Part shown: piece by piece, positions 22,182 through 35,444 of the stretch | Layout: each line of letters opens with the position of its first letter | How positions within the stretch are numbered: position 1 is the first letter of the stretch | Origin: Aphelocoma coerulescens | Taxonomy: Eukaryota > Chordata > Aves > Passeriformes > Corvidae | Assembly (NCBI RefSeq): GCF_041296385.1 | Contig: NW_027183960.1 | Span: forward strand, 124,001 to 188,000 | Direction of reading: 5' to 3' | Length of the DNA: 64,000 bases | Translations under genes and position numbers: made by a program | The notes under the pieces: generated by a model | Told to the model about the DNA's origin: nothing | Database searches by the model: none | Seen by the model: only the letters and a program-made list of their open reading frames with translations

Positions 22182-24391
22182 ATGGCACCAGCAGCTTCCA
22201 TCTGCAACAGAGACCCAGGAAAGGACAGGCTGTGCCGGTTTGGACAAATGTGGAGGAAAATATCCTCTGATAGAAGGCAGGTTACACCCAGCCCTCCCCC
22301 ACCAGCTTCGGGAAAAAAGAATTTTCCTGGGAAGAAAGTGAAAGAGATAAAAACCATTTTTTAACAAACACCCAGGAAAAGGAGAACAATGCTAAATATT
22401 AAAAGCTCTCGCTGTGCAGAGAAAGCTGGGATAATTTGAGAGTCCTTCCGTGTTTCGGTGGGGTCTCCTGAAACATCCATAGACAGCGAGGCCCGTGCAA
22501 AGAAATAGGGAGCCATTCATGAGAGAAGTTTCAGAGCTCTTTCTTCTCCAGCCACATGGGCGGGGCACTGCCAAAGAACTGAGCAGTCACGGCACAACCA
22601 GGGCCCTCCTGGCACAGGGCAACACAAAATAAGCAGTGCTGAACAGGATTAGGGCACATGTCAGCAGGGAGCAGGGAGACCCCGTGCCCAGGCCATGCCT
22701 CTACCCCAGGGTCCCCTCTCCCATGACCTCATGGCAGGGGGGAGGAACCCCAACACTTCCGGAGGTGTAGTCTCTCTCCTCCTCCTTGCAGCTGGCTCCT
22801 GGGCCCACATTCAGGGCCCCCACCTCAGTAGAAAATTCTCCCAATGTGGTCTGATGTTGAAAGAGTCAAGAAGAGAAGAAGGGAAAAAAAACCCCAAAGT
22901 CCCAGGAAAACAAAGTTCAACTCTCCATCTCCCCCCAGAGAAAAGGAGCTGAAAACTGGCTAAAAAGAAACAAAGTTGCTTCCTCTGCTCTTGCTGCAAG
23001 CAGGATGCAGAGGAGTGTGTATGTGTGTCCTTGAACAAACGCTCTGAGAAGTTTGTCCGGTTTTTTTTCCTCTCCCCCCTCTCAGGCTCAGTTGAAAGGC
23101 ACAGAAATGCACAAAGTTCACTTCTGGGCATAGAGCAGCAATAGGGGATACACATGATAAAGTCACCCCAAGACACAGGGACAGAGAATTCAGTGGAAAG
23201 ACTCCGAGAATTCTGCTCCCAGAGAATTCTGCTCACCCTGACCCTTGTAGAAAGGGGACATCGTTCCCGGCAGCCTGTACTGAGCATGTGGCTCCTGAGT
23301 GGGGTTTGTTGTTTGGGAAACCTGCTCCGGCTTTTCCATTCTTTCCTTGCAAACAGGAAAACTTCTCCTGGGGCTGTGTGCAGGCAGAGCCCTGAGGAGA
23401 GCAGGTGGCACATGGTGCGCTGGGCTGGGACAGCCAGCTGCAGAGCTCAAGGGAAGAAGCCCAAAGTGTCACAATGGCTCCTTGCCTTCACATGCAACAC
23501 CTGGGTCACAATGGTCTCCTTGATTCCATGAGGCCCCACTGTGTCACAATGGCTCCTTGGTTCCATCGGGTTCCGCAGTGTCACCATGGTCTCCTTTGAT
23601 CCGCACTGTCATCATGGACAATTGGTTCCATGAGGCCCCGCAGTGTCACAATGGTCCCTTGCTTCCATAGGTTTGATGTTGTAACAATGGACTCCTTGCT
23701 TCTATGAGCTAGCCTGCTTTTTGCAGAGGTGTCTTTGGTTCCAACAAGGCCCCGCTGTGTCTCAGTGCACCCTGGCTTCCATGTGGATCTGGAGTATCAC
23801 AAAGGCTCCTTGGTTCCACCAGGTCCTGCTGTGTCACAATGGGTCCTGTGGTCCCCGAGGCCCTCCAAAGTCATCATGGAGGCTTGCTTCCATGAGGTTC
23901 CATTATGTGCCAGTGCTCATCTTGGTTCCAGGAGTTTCCTTAGTGTCACAATGCTCTCCATGCTTCCATGATTCCCCACAATGTCACAATGCTCTCCATG
24001 CTTCCATTAGGCCCTGCTTTGCCACAATGGTCCCCTTGTTTCCATGAGGCCCCGCTGTGTCACAATGGACCTATGGTTCCATGATGTTGCGTGGTGTCAC
24101 CGTGCTCTTCTTGAATCCGCCGTGTTACCATGGACCATTGGTTCCATGCGGCCTGGCCGTGTCACAACGAGCTCCGTGATTCCATGATTCCCCACGGTGT
24201 CACAATGGAGCCTTGTTTCTAGGAGGTTCTGTACTGTCACAATTGCCTCCTTGATGCCATCAGCCCCTGCAGTGTCACAATGGCTCCTTGGTTCCATGAG
24301 GAACACAATAGCTTGGCATAAGCATTGAGCAACAGCTGCTGAACACACCTGGCAACATCTGCTTGCATCAAAAGAGGGCTTCAAGCTGACA
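22182..24391 (+). repeat. Monomer copy 11 (class beta, 2210 bp, twin of copy 14)
   Basis: Minisatellite block at 23468-24303. It has CCTTGCAAACAGG near 23346 (also in copies 14 and 15) and ACAACGAGCTCC near 24167 (only here and in copy 14). Confidence 0.97.
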
Positions 24392-26602
24392 ATGGCACCA
24401 GCAGCTTCCATCTGCAACAGAGACCCAGGAAAGGACAGGCTGTGCCGGTTTGGACAAATTTGGAGGAAAATATCCTCTGATAGAAGGCAGGTTACATCCA
24501 GCCCTCCCCCACCAGCTTCGGGAAAAAAGAATTTTCCTGGGAAGAAAGTGAAAGAGATAAAAACTATTTTTTTAACAAACACATAGGAAGAGGATAACAA
24601 TGCTAAATGTAAAAAGCTCTCGCTGTGCAGAGAAAGCTGGGATAATTTGAGAGTCCTTCCGTGTTTCGGTGGGGTCTCCTGAAACATCCATAGACAGCGA
24701 GGCCCGTGCAAAGAAATAGGGAGCCATTCATGAGAGAAGTTTCAGAGCTCTTTCTTCTCCAGCCACATGGGCGGGGCACTGCCAAAGAACTGAGCAGTCA
24801 CGGCACAACCAGGGCCCTCCTGGCACAGGGCAACACAAAATAAGCAGTGCTGAACAGGATTAGGGCACATGTCAGCAGGGAGCAGGGAGACCCCGTGCCC
24901 AGGCCATGCCTCTACCCCAGGGTCCCCTCTCCCATGACCTCATGGCAGGGGGGAGGAACCCCAACACTTCCGGAGGTGTAGTCTCTCTCCTCCTCCTTGC
25001 AGCTGGCTCGTGGGCCCACATTCAGGGCCCCCACCTCGGTAGAAAATTCTCCCAATGTGGTCTGATGTTGAAAGAGTCAAGAAGAGAAGAAGGGAAAAAA
25101 ACCCCAAAGTCCCAGGAAAACAAAGTTCAACTCTCCATCTCCCCCCAGAGAAAAGGAGCTGAAAACTGGCTAAAAAGAAACAAAGTTGCTTCCTCTGCTC
25201 TTGCTGCAAGCAGGATGCAGAGGAGTGTGTATGTGTGTCCTTGAACAAACGCTCTGAGAAGTTTGTCCGGTTTTTTTTCCCTCTCCCCCCTCTCAGGCTC
25301 AGTTGAAAGGCACAGAAATGCACAAAGTTCACTTCTGGGCATAGAGCAGCGATAGGGGATACACATGATAAAGTCACCCCAAGACACAGGGACAGAGAAT
25401 TCAGTGGAAAGACTCCGAGAATTCTGCTCCCAGAGAATTCTGCTCACCCTGACCCTTGTAGAAAGGGGACATCGTTCCCGGCAGCCTGTACTGAGCATGT
25501 GGCTCCTGAGTGGGGTTTGTTGTTTGGGAAACCTGCTCCGGCTTTTCCATTCTTTCCTTCCAAACAGGAAAACTTCTCCTGGGGCTGTGTGCAGGCAGAG
25601 CCCTGAGGAGAGCAGGTGGCACATGGTGCGCTGGGCTGGGACAGCCAGCTGCAGAGCTCAAGGGAAGAAGCCCAAAGTGTCACAATGGCTCCTTGCCTTC
25701 ACATGCAACACCTGGGTCACAATGGTCTCCTTGATTCCATGAGGCCCCACTGTGTCACAATGGCTCCTTGGTTCCATCGGGTTCCGCAGTGTCACCATGG
25801 TCTCTTTTGATCCGCACTGTCATCATGGACAATTGGTTCCATGAGGCCCCGCAGTGTCACAATGGTCCCTTGCTTCCATAGGTTTGATGTTGTAACAATG
25901 GACTCCTTGCTTCTATGAGCTAGCCTGCTTTTTGCAGAGGTGTCTTTGGTTCCAACAAGGCCCCTCTGTGTCTCAGTGCACCCTGGCTTCCATGTGGATC
26001 TGGAGCATCACAAAGGCTCCTTGGTTCCACCAGGTCCTGCTGTGTCACAATGGGTCCTGTGGTCCCCGAGGCCCTCCAAAGTCATCATGGAGGCTTGCTT
26101 CCATGAGGTTCCATTATGTGCCAGTGCTCATCTTGGTTCCAGGAGTTTCCTTAGTGTCACAATGCTCTCCATGCTTCCATGATTCCCCACAATGTCACAA
26201 TGCTCTCCATGCTTCCATTAGGCCCTGCTTTGCCACAATGGTCCCCTTGTTTCCATGAGGCCCCGCTGTGTCACAATGGACCTATGGTTCCATGATGTTG
26301 CGTGGTGTCACCGTGCTCTTCTTGAATCCGCCGTGTTACCATGGACCATTGGTTCCATGCGGCCTGGCCGTGTCACAATGGGCTCCGTGATTCCATGATT
26401 CCCCACGGTGTCACAATGGAGCCTTGTTTCTAGGAGGTTCTGTACTGTCACAATTGCCTCCTTGATGCCATCAGCCCCTGCAGTGTCACAATGGCTCCTT
26501 GGTTCCATGAGGAACACAATAGCTTGGCATAAGCATTGAGCAACAGCTGCTGAACACACCTGGCAACATCTGCTTGCATCAAAAGAGGGCGTCAAGCTGA
26601 CA
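24392..26602 (+). repeat. Monomer copy 12 (class gamma, 2211 bp, twin of copy 15)
   Basis: Minisatellite block at 25679-26514. It shares GACAAATTTGG near 24455, ACATAGGAAGAGG with AAATGTAAAA near 24580-24610, and GCCCCTCTGTG near 25960 with copy 15 only. The linker again has GAGGGCGTC, as before copy 10. Confidence 0.97.
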
Positions 26603-28812
26603 ATGGCACCAGCAGCTTCCATCTGCAACAGAGACCCAGGAAAGGAAAGGCTGTGCCTGTTTGGACAAATGTGGAGGAAAATATCCTCTGATAGAAGGCA
26701 GGTTACACCCAGCCCTCCCCCACCAGCTTCGGGAAAAAAGAATTTTCCTGGGAAGAAAGTGAAAGAGATAAAAACCATTTTTTAACAAACACCCAGGAAA
26801 AGGAGAACAATGCTAAATATTAAAAGCTCTTGCTGTGCAGAGAAAGCTGGGATAATTTGAGAGTCCTTCCGTGTTTCGGTGGGGTCTCCTGAAACATCCA
26901 TAGACAGCGAGGCCCGTGCAAAGAAATAGGGAGCCATTCATGAGAGAAGTTTCAGAGCTCTTTCTTCTCCAGCCACATGGGCGGGGCACTGCCAAAGAAC
27001 TGAGCAGTCACGGCACAACCAGGGCCCTCCTGGCACAGGGCAACACAAAATAAGCAGTGCTGAACAGGATTAGGGCACATGTCAGCAGGGAGCAGGGAGA
27101 CCCCGTGCCCAGGCCATGCCTCTACCCCAGGGTCCCCTCTCCCATGACCTCATGGCAGGGGGGAGGAACCCCAACACTTCCGGAGGTGTAGTCTCTCTCC
27201 TCCTCCTTGCAGCTGGCTCGTGGGCCCACATTCAGGGCCCCCACCTCGGTAGAAAATTCTCCCAATGTGGTCTGATGTTGAAAGAGTCAAGAAGAGAAGA
27301 AGGGAAAAAAACCCCAAAGTCCCAGGAAAACAAAGTTCAACTCTCCATCTCCCCCCAGAGAAAAGGAGCTGAAAACTGGCTAAAAAGAAACAAAGTTGCT
27401 TCCTCTGCTCTTGCTGCAAGCAGGATGCAGAGGAGTGTGTATGTGTGTCCTTGAACAAACGCTCTGAGAAGTTTGTCCGGTTTTTTTTCCCTCTCCCCCC
27501 TCTCAGGCTCAGTTGAAAGGCACAGAAATGCACAAAGTTCACTTCTGGGCATAGAGCAGCGATAGGGGATACACATGATAAAGTCACCCCAAGACACAGG
27601 GACAGAGAATTCAGTGGAAAGACTCCGAGAATTCTGCTCCCAGAGAATTCTGCTCACCCTGACCCTTGTAGAAAGGGGACATCGTTCCCGGCAGCCTGTA
27701 CTGAGCATGTGGCTCCTGAGTGGGGTTTGTTGTTTGGGAAACCTGCTCCGGCTTTTCCATTCTTTCCTTCCAAACAGGAAAACTTCTCCTGGGGCTGTGT
27801 GCAGGCAGAGCCCTGAGGAGAGCAGGTGGCACATGGTGCGCTGGGCTGGGACAGCCAGCTGCAGAGCTCAAGGGAAGAAGCCCAAAGTGTCACAATGGCT
27901 CCTTGCCTTCACATGCAACACCTGGGTCACAATGGTCTCCTTGATTCCATGAGGCCCCACTGTGTCACAATGGCTCCTTGGTTCCATCGGGTTCCGCAGT
28001 GTCACCATGGTCTCTTTTGATCCGCACTGTCATCATGGACAATTGGTTCCATGAGGCCCCGCAGTGTCACAATGGTCCCTTGCTTCCATAGGTTTGATGT
28101 TGTAACAATGGACTCCTTGCTTCTATGAGCTAGCCTGCTTTTTGCAGAGGTGTCTTTGGTTCCAACAAGGCCCCGCTGTGTCTCAGTGCACCCTGGCTTC
28201 CATGTGGATCTGGAGTATCACAAAGGCTCCTTGGTTCCACCAGGTCCTGCTGTGTCACAATGGGTCCTGTGGTCCCCGAGGCCCTCCAAAGTCATCATGG
28301 AGGCTTGCTTCCATGAGGTTCCATTATGTGCCAGTGGTCATCTTGGTTCCAGGAGTTTCCTTAGTGTCACAATGCTCTCCATGCTTCCATGATTCCCCAC
28401 AATGTCACAATGCTCTCCATGCTTCCATTAGGCCCTGCTTTGCCACAATGGTCCCCTTGTTTCCATGAGGCCCCGCTGTGTCACAATGGACCTATGGTTC
28501 CATGATGTTGCGTGGTGTCACCGTGCTCTTCTTGAATCCGCCGTGTTACCATGGACCATTGGTTCCATGCGGCCTGGCCGTGTCACAATGGGCTCCGTGA
28601 TTCCATGATTCCCCACGGTGTCACAATGGAGCCTTGTTTCTAGGAGGTTCTGTACTGTCACAATTGCCTCCTTGATGCCATCAGCCCCTGCAGTGTCACA
28701 ATGGCTCCTTGGTTCCATGAGGAACACAATAGCTTGGCATAAGCATTGAGCAACAGCTGCTGAACACACCTGGCAACATCTGCTTGCATCAAAAGAGGGC
28801 TTCAAGCTGACA
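26603..28812 (+). repeat. Monomer copy 13 (class gamma, 2210 bp, twin of copy 10)
   Basis: Minisatellite block at 27889-28724. It matches copy 10 at every diagnostic site I checked, at an offset of 6631 bp. Confidence 0.97.
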
Positions 28813-31022
28813 ATGGCACCAGCAGCTTCCATCTGCAACAGAGACCCAGGAAAGGACAGGCTGTGCCGGTTTGGACAAATGTGGAGGAAAATATCCTCTG
28901 ATAGAAGGCAGGTTACACCCAGCCCTCCCCCACCAGCTTCGGGAAAAAAGAATTTTCCTGGGAAGAAAGTGAAAGAGATAAAAACCATTTTTTAACAAAC
29001 ACCCAGGAAAAGGAGAACAATGCTAAATATTAAAAGCTCTCGCTGTGCAGAGAAAGCTGGGATAATTTGAGAGTCCTTCCGTGTTTCGGTGGGGTCTCCT
29101 GAAACATCCATAGACAGCGAGGCCCGTGCAAAGAAATAGGGAGCCATTCATGAGAGAAGTTTCAGAGCTCTTTCTTCTCCAGCCACATGGGCGGGGCACT
29201 GCCAAAGAACTGAGCAGTCACGGCACAACCAGGGCCCTCCTGGCACAGGGCAACACAAAATAAGCAGTGCTGAACAGGATTAGGGCACATGTCAGCAGGG
29301 AGCAGGGAGACCCCGTGCCCAGGCCATGCCTCTACCCCAGGGTCCCCTCTCCCATGACCTCATGGCAGGGGGGAGGAACCCCAACACTTCCGGAGGTGTA
29401 GTCTCTCTCCTCCTCCTTGCAGCTGGCTCCTGGGCCCACATTCAGGGCCCCCACCTCAGTAGAAAATTCTCCCAATGTGGTCTGATGTTGAAAGAGTCAA
29501 GAAGAGAAGAAGGGAAAAAAAACCCCAAAGTCCCAGGAAAACAAAGTTCAACTCTCCATCTCCCCCCAGAGAAAAGGAGCTGAAAACTGGCTAAAAAGAA
29601 ACAAAGTTGCTTCCTCTGCTCTTGCTGCAAGCAGGATGCAGAGGAGTGTGTATGTGTGTCCTTGAACAAACGCTCTGAGAAGTTTGTCCGGTTTTTTTTC
29701 CTCTCCCCCCTCTCAGGCTCAGTTGAAAGGCACAGAAATGCACAAAGTTCACTTCTGGGCATAGAGCAGCAATAGGGGATACACATGATAAAGTCACCCC
29801 AAGACACAGGGACAGAGAATTCAGTGGAAAGACTCCGAGAATTCTGCTCCCAGAGAATTCTGCTCACCCTGACCCTTGTAGAAAGGGGACATCGTTCCCG
29901 GCAGCCTGTACTGAGCATGTGGCTCCTGAGTGGGGTTTGTTGTTTGGGAAACCTGCTCCGGCTTTTCCATTCTTTCCTTGCAAACAGGAAAACTTCTCCT
30001 GGGGCTGTGTGCAGGCAGAGCCCTGAGGAGAGCAGGTGGCACATGGTGCGCTGGGCTGGGACAGCCAGCTGCAGAGCTCAAGGGAAGAAGCCCAAAGTGT
30101 CACAATGGCTCCTTGCCTTCACATGCAACACCTGGGTCACAATGGTCTCCTTGATTCCATGAGGCCCCACTGTGTCACAATGGCTCCTTGGTTCCATCGG
30201 GTTCCGCAGTGTCACCATGGTCTCCTTTGATCCGCACTGTCATCATGGACAATTGGTTCCATGAGGCCCCGCAGTGTCACAATGGTCCCTTGCTTCCATA
30301 GGTTTGATGTTGTAACAATGGACTCCTTGCTTCTATGAGCTAGCCTGCTTTTTGCAGAGGTGTCTTTGGTTCCAACAAGGCCCCGCTGTGTCTCAGTGCA
30401 CCCTGGCTTCCATGTGGATCTGGAGTATCACAAAGGCTCCTTGGTTCCACCAGGTCCTGCTGTGTCACAATGGGTCCTGTGGTCCCCGAGGCCCTCCAAA
30501 GTCATCATGGAGGCTTGCTTCCATGAGGTTCCATTATGTGCCAGTGCTCATCTTGGTTCCAGGAGTTTCCTTAGTGTCACAATGCTCTCCATGCTTCCAT
30601 GATTCCCCACAATGTCACAATGCTCTCCATGCTTCCATTAGGCCCTGCTTTGCCACAATGGTCCCCTTGTTTCCATGAGGCCCCGCTGTGTCACAATGGA
30701 CCTATGGTTCCATGATGTTGCGTGGTGTCACCGTGCTCTTCTTGAATCCGCCGTGTTACCATGGACCATTGGTTCCATGCGGCCTGGCCGTGTCACAACG
30801 AGCTCCGTGATTCCATGATTCCCCACGGTGTCACAATGGAGCCTTGTTTCTAGGAGGTTCTGTACTGTCACAATTGCCTCCTTGATGCCATCAGCCCCTG
30901 CAGTGTCACAATGGCTCCTTGGTTCCATGAGGAACACAATAGCTTGGCATAAGCATTGAGCAACAGCTGCTGAACACACCTGGCAACATCTGCTTGCATC
31001 AAAAGAGGGCTTCAAGCTGACA
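28813..31022 (+). repeat. Monomer copy 14 (class beta, 2210 bp, twin of copy 11)
   Basis: Minisatellite block at 30099-30934. It matches copy 11 at every diagnostic site I checked, including CCTTGCAAACAGG and ACAACGAGCTCC. Confidence 0.97.
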
Positions 31023-33233
31023 ATGGCACCAGCAGCTTCCATCTGCAACAGAGACCCAGGAAAGGACAGGCTGTGCCGGTTTGGACAAATTTGGAGGAAA
31101 ATATCCTCTGATAGAAGGCAGGTTACATCCAGCCCTCCCCCACCAGCTTCGGGAAAAAAGAATTTTCCTGGGAAGAAAGTGAAAGAGATAAAAACTATTT
31201 TTTTAACAAACACATAGGAAGAGGATAACAATGCTAAATGTAAAAAGCTCTCGCTGTGCAGAGAAAGCTGGGATAATTTGAGAGTCCTTCCGTGTTTCGG
31301 TGGGGTCTCCTGAAACATCCATAGACAGCGAGGCCCGTGCAAAGAAATAGGGAGCCATTCATGAGAGAAGTTTCAGAGCTCTTTCTTCTCCAGCCACATG
31401 GGCGGGGCACTGCCAAAGAACTGAGCAGTCACGGCACAACCAGGGCCCTCCTGGCACAGGGCAACACAAAATAAGCAGTGCTGAACAGGATTAGGGCACA
31501 TGTCAGCAGGGAGCAGGGAGACCCCGTGCCCAGGCCATGCCTCTACCCCAGGGTCCCCTCTCCCATGACCTCATGGCAGGGGGGAGGAACCCCAACACTT
31601 CCGGAGGTGTAGTCTCTCTCCTCCTCCTTGCAGCTGGCTCGTGGGCCCACATTCAGGGCCCCCACCTCGGTAGAAAATTCTCCCAATGTGGTCTGATGTT
31701 GAAAGAGTCAAGAAGAGAAGAAGGGAAAAAAACCCCAAAGTCCCAGGAAAACAAAGTTCAACTCTCCATCTCCCCCCAGAGAAAAGGAGCTGAAAACTGG
31801 CTAAAAAGAAACAAAGTTGCTTCCTCTGCTCTTGCTGCAAGCAGGATGCAGAGGAGTGTGTATGTGTGTCCTTGAACAAACGCTCTGAGAAGTTTGTCCG
31901 GTTTTTTTTCCCTCTCCCCCCTCTCAGGCTCAGTTGAAAGGCACAGAAATGCACAAAGTTCACTTCTGGGCATAGAGCAGCGATAGGGGATACACATGAT
32001 AAAGTCACCCCAAGACACAGGGACAGAGAATTCAGTGGAAAGACTCCGAGAATTCTGCTCCCAGAGAATTCTGCTCACCCTGACCCTTGTAGAAAGGGGA
32101 CATCGTTCCCGGCAGCCTGTACTGAGCATGTGGCTCCTGAGTGGGGTTTGTTGTTTGGGAAACCTGCTCCGGCTTTTCCATTCTTTCCTTGCAAACAGGA
32201 AAACTTCTCCTGGGGCTGTGTGCAGGCAGAGCCCTGAGGAGAGCAGGTGGCACATGGTGCGCTGGGCTGGGACAGCCAGCTGCAGAGCTCAAGGGAAGAA
32301 GCCCAAAGTGTCACAATGGCTCCTTGCCTTCGCATGCAACACCTGGGTCACAATGGTCTCCTTGATTCCATGAGGCCCCACTGTGTCACAATGGCTCCTT
32401 GGTTCCATCGGGTTCCGCAGTGTCACCATGGTCTCTTTTGATCCGCACTGTCATCATGGACAATTGGTTCCATGAGGCCCCGCAGTGTCACAATGGTCCC
32501 TTGCTTCCATAGGTTTGATGTTGTAACAATGGACTCCTTGCTTCTATGAGCTAGCCTGCTTTTTGCAGAGGTGTCTTTGGTTCCAACAAGGCCCCTCTGT
32601 GTCTCAGTGCACCCTGGCTTCCATGTGGATCTGGAGCATCACAAAGGCTCCTTGGTTCCACCAGGTCCTGCTGTGTCACAATGGGTCCTGTGGTCCCCGA
32701 GGCCCTCCAAAGTCATCATGGAGGCTTGCTTCCATGAGGTTCCATTATGTGCCAGTGCTCATCTTGGTTCCAGGAGTTTCCTTAGTGTCACAATGCTCTC
32801 CATGCTTCCATGATTCCCCACAATGTCACAATGCTCTCCATGCTTCCATTAGGCCCTGCTTTGCCACAATGGTCCCCTTGTTTCCATGAGGCCCCGCTGT
32901 GTCACAATGGACCTATGGTTCCATGATGTTGCGTGGTGTCACCGTGCTCTTCTTGAATCCGCCGTGTTACCATGGACCATTGGTTCCATGCGGCCTGGCC
33001 GTGTCACAATGGGCTCCGTGATTCCATGATTCCCCACGGTGTCACAATGGAGCCTTGTTTCTAGGAGGTTCTGTACTGTCACAATTGCCTCCTTGATGCC
33101 ATCAGCCCCTGCAGTGTCACAATGGCTCCTTGGTTCCATGAGGAACACAATAGCTTGGCATAAGCATTGAGCAACAGCTGCTGAACACACCTGGCAACAT
33201 CTGCTTGCATCAAAAGAGGGCTTCAAGCTGACA
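31023..33233 (+). repeat. Monomer copy 15 (class gamma, 2211 bp, twin of copy 12 with a local patch)
   Basis: Minisatellite block at 32310-33145. It is like copy 12 except near 32190, where it has the CCTTGCAAACAGG form of its neighbour copy 14, and near 32332, where it alone reads CTTCGCATGC. The linker has the common GAGGGCTTC form. Confidence 0.97.
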
Positions 33234-35444
33234 ATGGCACCAGCAGCTTCCATCTGCAACAGAGACCCAGGAAAGGACAGGCTGTGCCGGTTTTGACAAA
33301 TGTGGAGGAAAATATCCTCTGATAGAAGGCAGGTTACACCCAGCCCTCCCCCACCAGCTTCGGGAAAAAAGAATTTTCCTGGGAAGAAAGTGAAAGAGAT
33401 AAAAACCATTTTTTAACAAACACCCAGGAAAAGGAGAACAATGCTAAATATTAAAAGCTCTCGCTGTGCAGAGAAAGCTGGGATAATTTGAGAGTCCTTC
33501 CGTGTTTCGGTGGGGTCTCCTGAAACATCCATAGACAGCGAGGCCCGTGCAAAGAAATAGGGAGCCATTCATGAGAGAAGTTTCAGAGCTCTTTCTTCTC
33601 CAGCCACATGGGCGGGGCACTGCCAAAGAACTGAGCAGCCACGGCACAACCAGGGCCCTCCTGGCACAGGGCAACACAAAATAAGCAGTGCTGAACAGGA
33701 TTAGGGCACATGTCAGCAGGGAGCAGGGAGACCCCGTGCCCAGGCCATGCCTCTACCCCAGGGTCCCCTCTCCCATGACCTCATGGCAGGGGGGAGGAAC
33801 CCCAACACTTCCGGAGGTGTAGTCTCTCTCCTCCTCCTTGCAGCTGGCTCGTGGGCCCACATTCAGGGCCCCCACCTCGGTAGAAAATTCTCCCAATGTG
33901 GTCTGATGTTGAAAGAGTCAAGAAGAGAAGAAGGGAAAAAAAACCCCAAAGTCCCAGGAAAACAAAGTTCAACTCTCCATCTCCCCCCAGAGAAAAGGAG
34001 CTGAAAACTGGCTAAAAAGAAACAAAGTTGCTTCCTCTGCTCTTGCTGCAAGCAGGATGCAGAGGAGTGTGTATGTGTGTCCTTGAACAAACGCTCTGAG
34101 AAGTTTGTCCGGTTTTTTTTCCCTCTCCCCCCTCTCAGGCTCAGTTGAAAGGCACAGAAATGCACAAAGTTCACTTCTGGGCATAGAGCAGCGATAGGGG
34201 ATACACATGATAAAGTCACCCCAAGACACAGGGACAGAGAATTCAGTGGAAAGACTCCGAGAATTCTGCTCCCAGAGAATTCTGCTCACCCTGACCCTTG
34301 TAGAAAGGGGACATCGTTCCCGGCAGCCTGTACTGAGCATGTGGCTCCTGAGTGGGGTTTGTTGTTTGGGAAACCTGCTCCAGCTTTTCCATTCTTTCCT
34401 TCCAAACAGGAAAACTTCTCCTGGGGCTGTGTGCAGGCAGAGCCCTGAGGAGAGCAGGTGGCACATGGTGCGCTGGGCTGGGACAGCCAGCTGCAGAGCT
34501 CAAGGGAAGAAGCCCAAAGTGTCACAATGGCTCCTTGCCTTCACATGCAACACCTGGGTCACAATGGTCTCCTTGATTCCATGAGGCCCCACTGTGTCAC
34601 AATGGCTCCTTGGTTCCATCGGGTTCTGCAGTGTCACCATGGTCTCTTTTGATCCGCACTGTCATCATGGACAATTGGTTCCATGAGGCCCCGCAGTGTC
34701 ACAATGGTCCCTTGCTTCCATAGGTTTGATGTTGTAACAATGGACTCCTTGCTTCTATGAGCTAGCCTGCTTTTTGCAGAGGTGTCTTTGGTTCCAACAA
34801 GGCCCCGCTGTGTCTCAGTGCACCCTGGCTTCCATGTGGATCTGGAGCATCACAAAGGCTCCTTGGTTCCACCAGGTCCTGCTGTGTCACAATGGGTCCT
34901 GTGGTCCCCGAGGCCCTCCAAAGTCATCATGGAGGCTTGCTTCCATGAGGTTCCATTATGTGCCAGTGGTCATCTTGGTTCCAGGAGTTTCCTTAGTGTC
35001 ACAATGCTCTCCATGCTTCCATGATTCCCCACAATGTCACAATGCTCTCCATGCTTCCATTAGGCCCTGCTTTGCCACAATGGTCCCCTTGTTTCCATGA
35101 GGCCCCGCTGTGTCACAATGGACCTATGGTTCCATGATGTTGCGTGGTGTCACCGTGCTCTTCTTGAATCCGCCGTGTTACCATGGACCATTGGTTCCAT
35201 GCGGCCTGGCCGTGTCACAACGGGCTCCGTGATTCCATGATTCCCCACGGTGTCACAATGGAGCCTTGTTTCTAGGAGGTTCTGTACTGTCACAATTGCC
35301 TCCTTGATGCCATCAGCCCCTGCAGTGTCACAATGGCTCCTTGGTTCCATGAGGAACACAATAGCTTGGCATAAGCATTGAGCAACAGCTGCTGAACACA
35401 CCTGGCAACATCTGCTTGCATCAAAAGAGGGCTTCAAGCTGACA
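33234..35444 (+). repeat. Monomer copy 16 (class gamma, 2211 bp)
   Basis: Minisatellite block at 34521-35356. Private CGGTTTTGAC near 33290. GAGCAGCCAC near 33635 and the 8-A run near 33940 are shared with copies 20 and 23. GCTCCAGCTTTT near 34378 is shared with copy 6. GGTTCTGCAGTG near 34623 marks copies 16, 20, 23, 24, 26 and 27. Confidence 0.97.

Noticed and set aside
24097..24711. Minus-strand open frame of 204 codons, the longest in the window
   Set aside because: The same place gives frames of 106, 156, 167 or 204 codons in different copies because of single-base indels and stops. Half of it is translated minisatellite. There is no family resemblance.
19380..33210. Assembly error as the sole cause of the near-identical blocks
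   Set aside because: It cannot be excluded without reads, but the blocks differ at private sites and occur at three different offsets with separate breakpoints, which fits real unequal exchange better.
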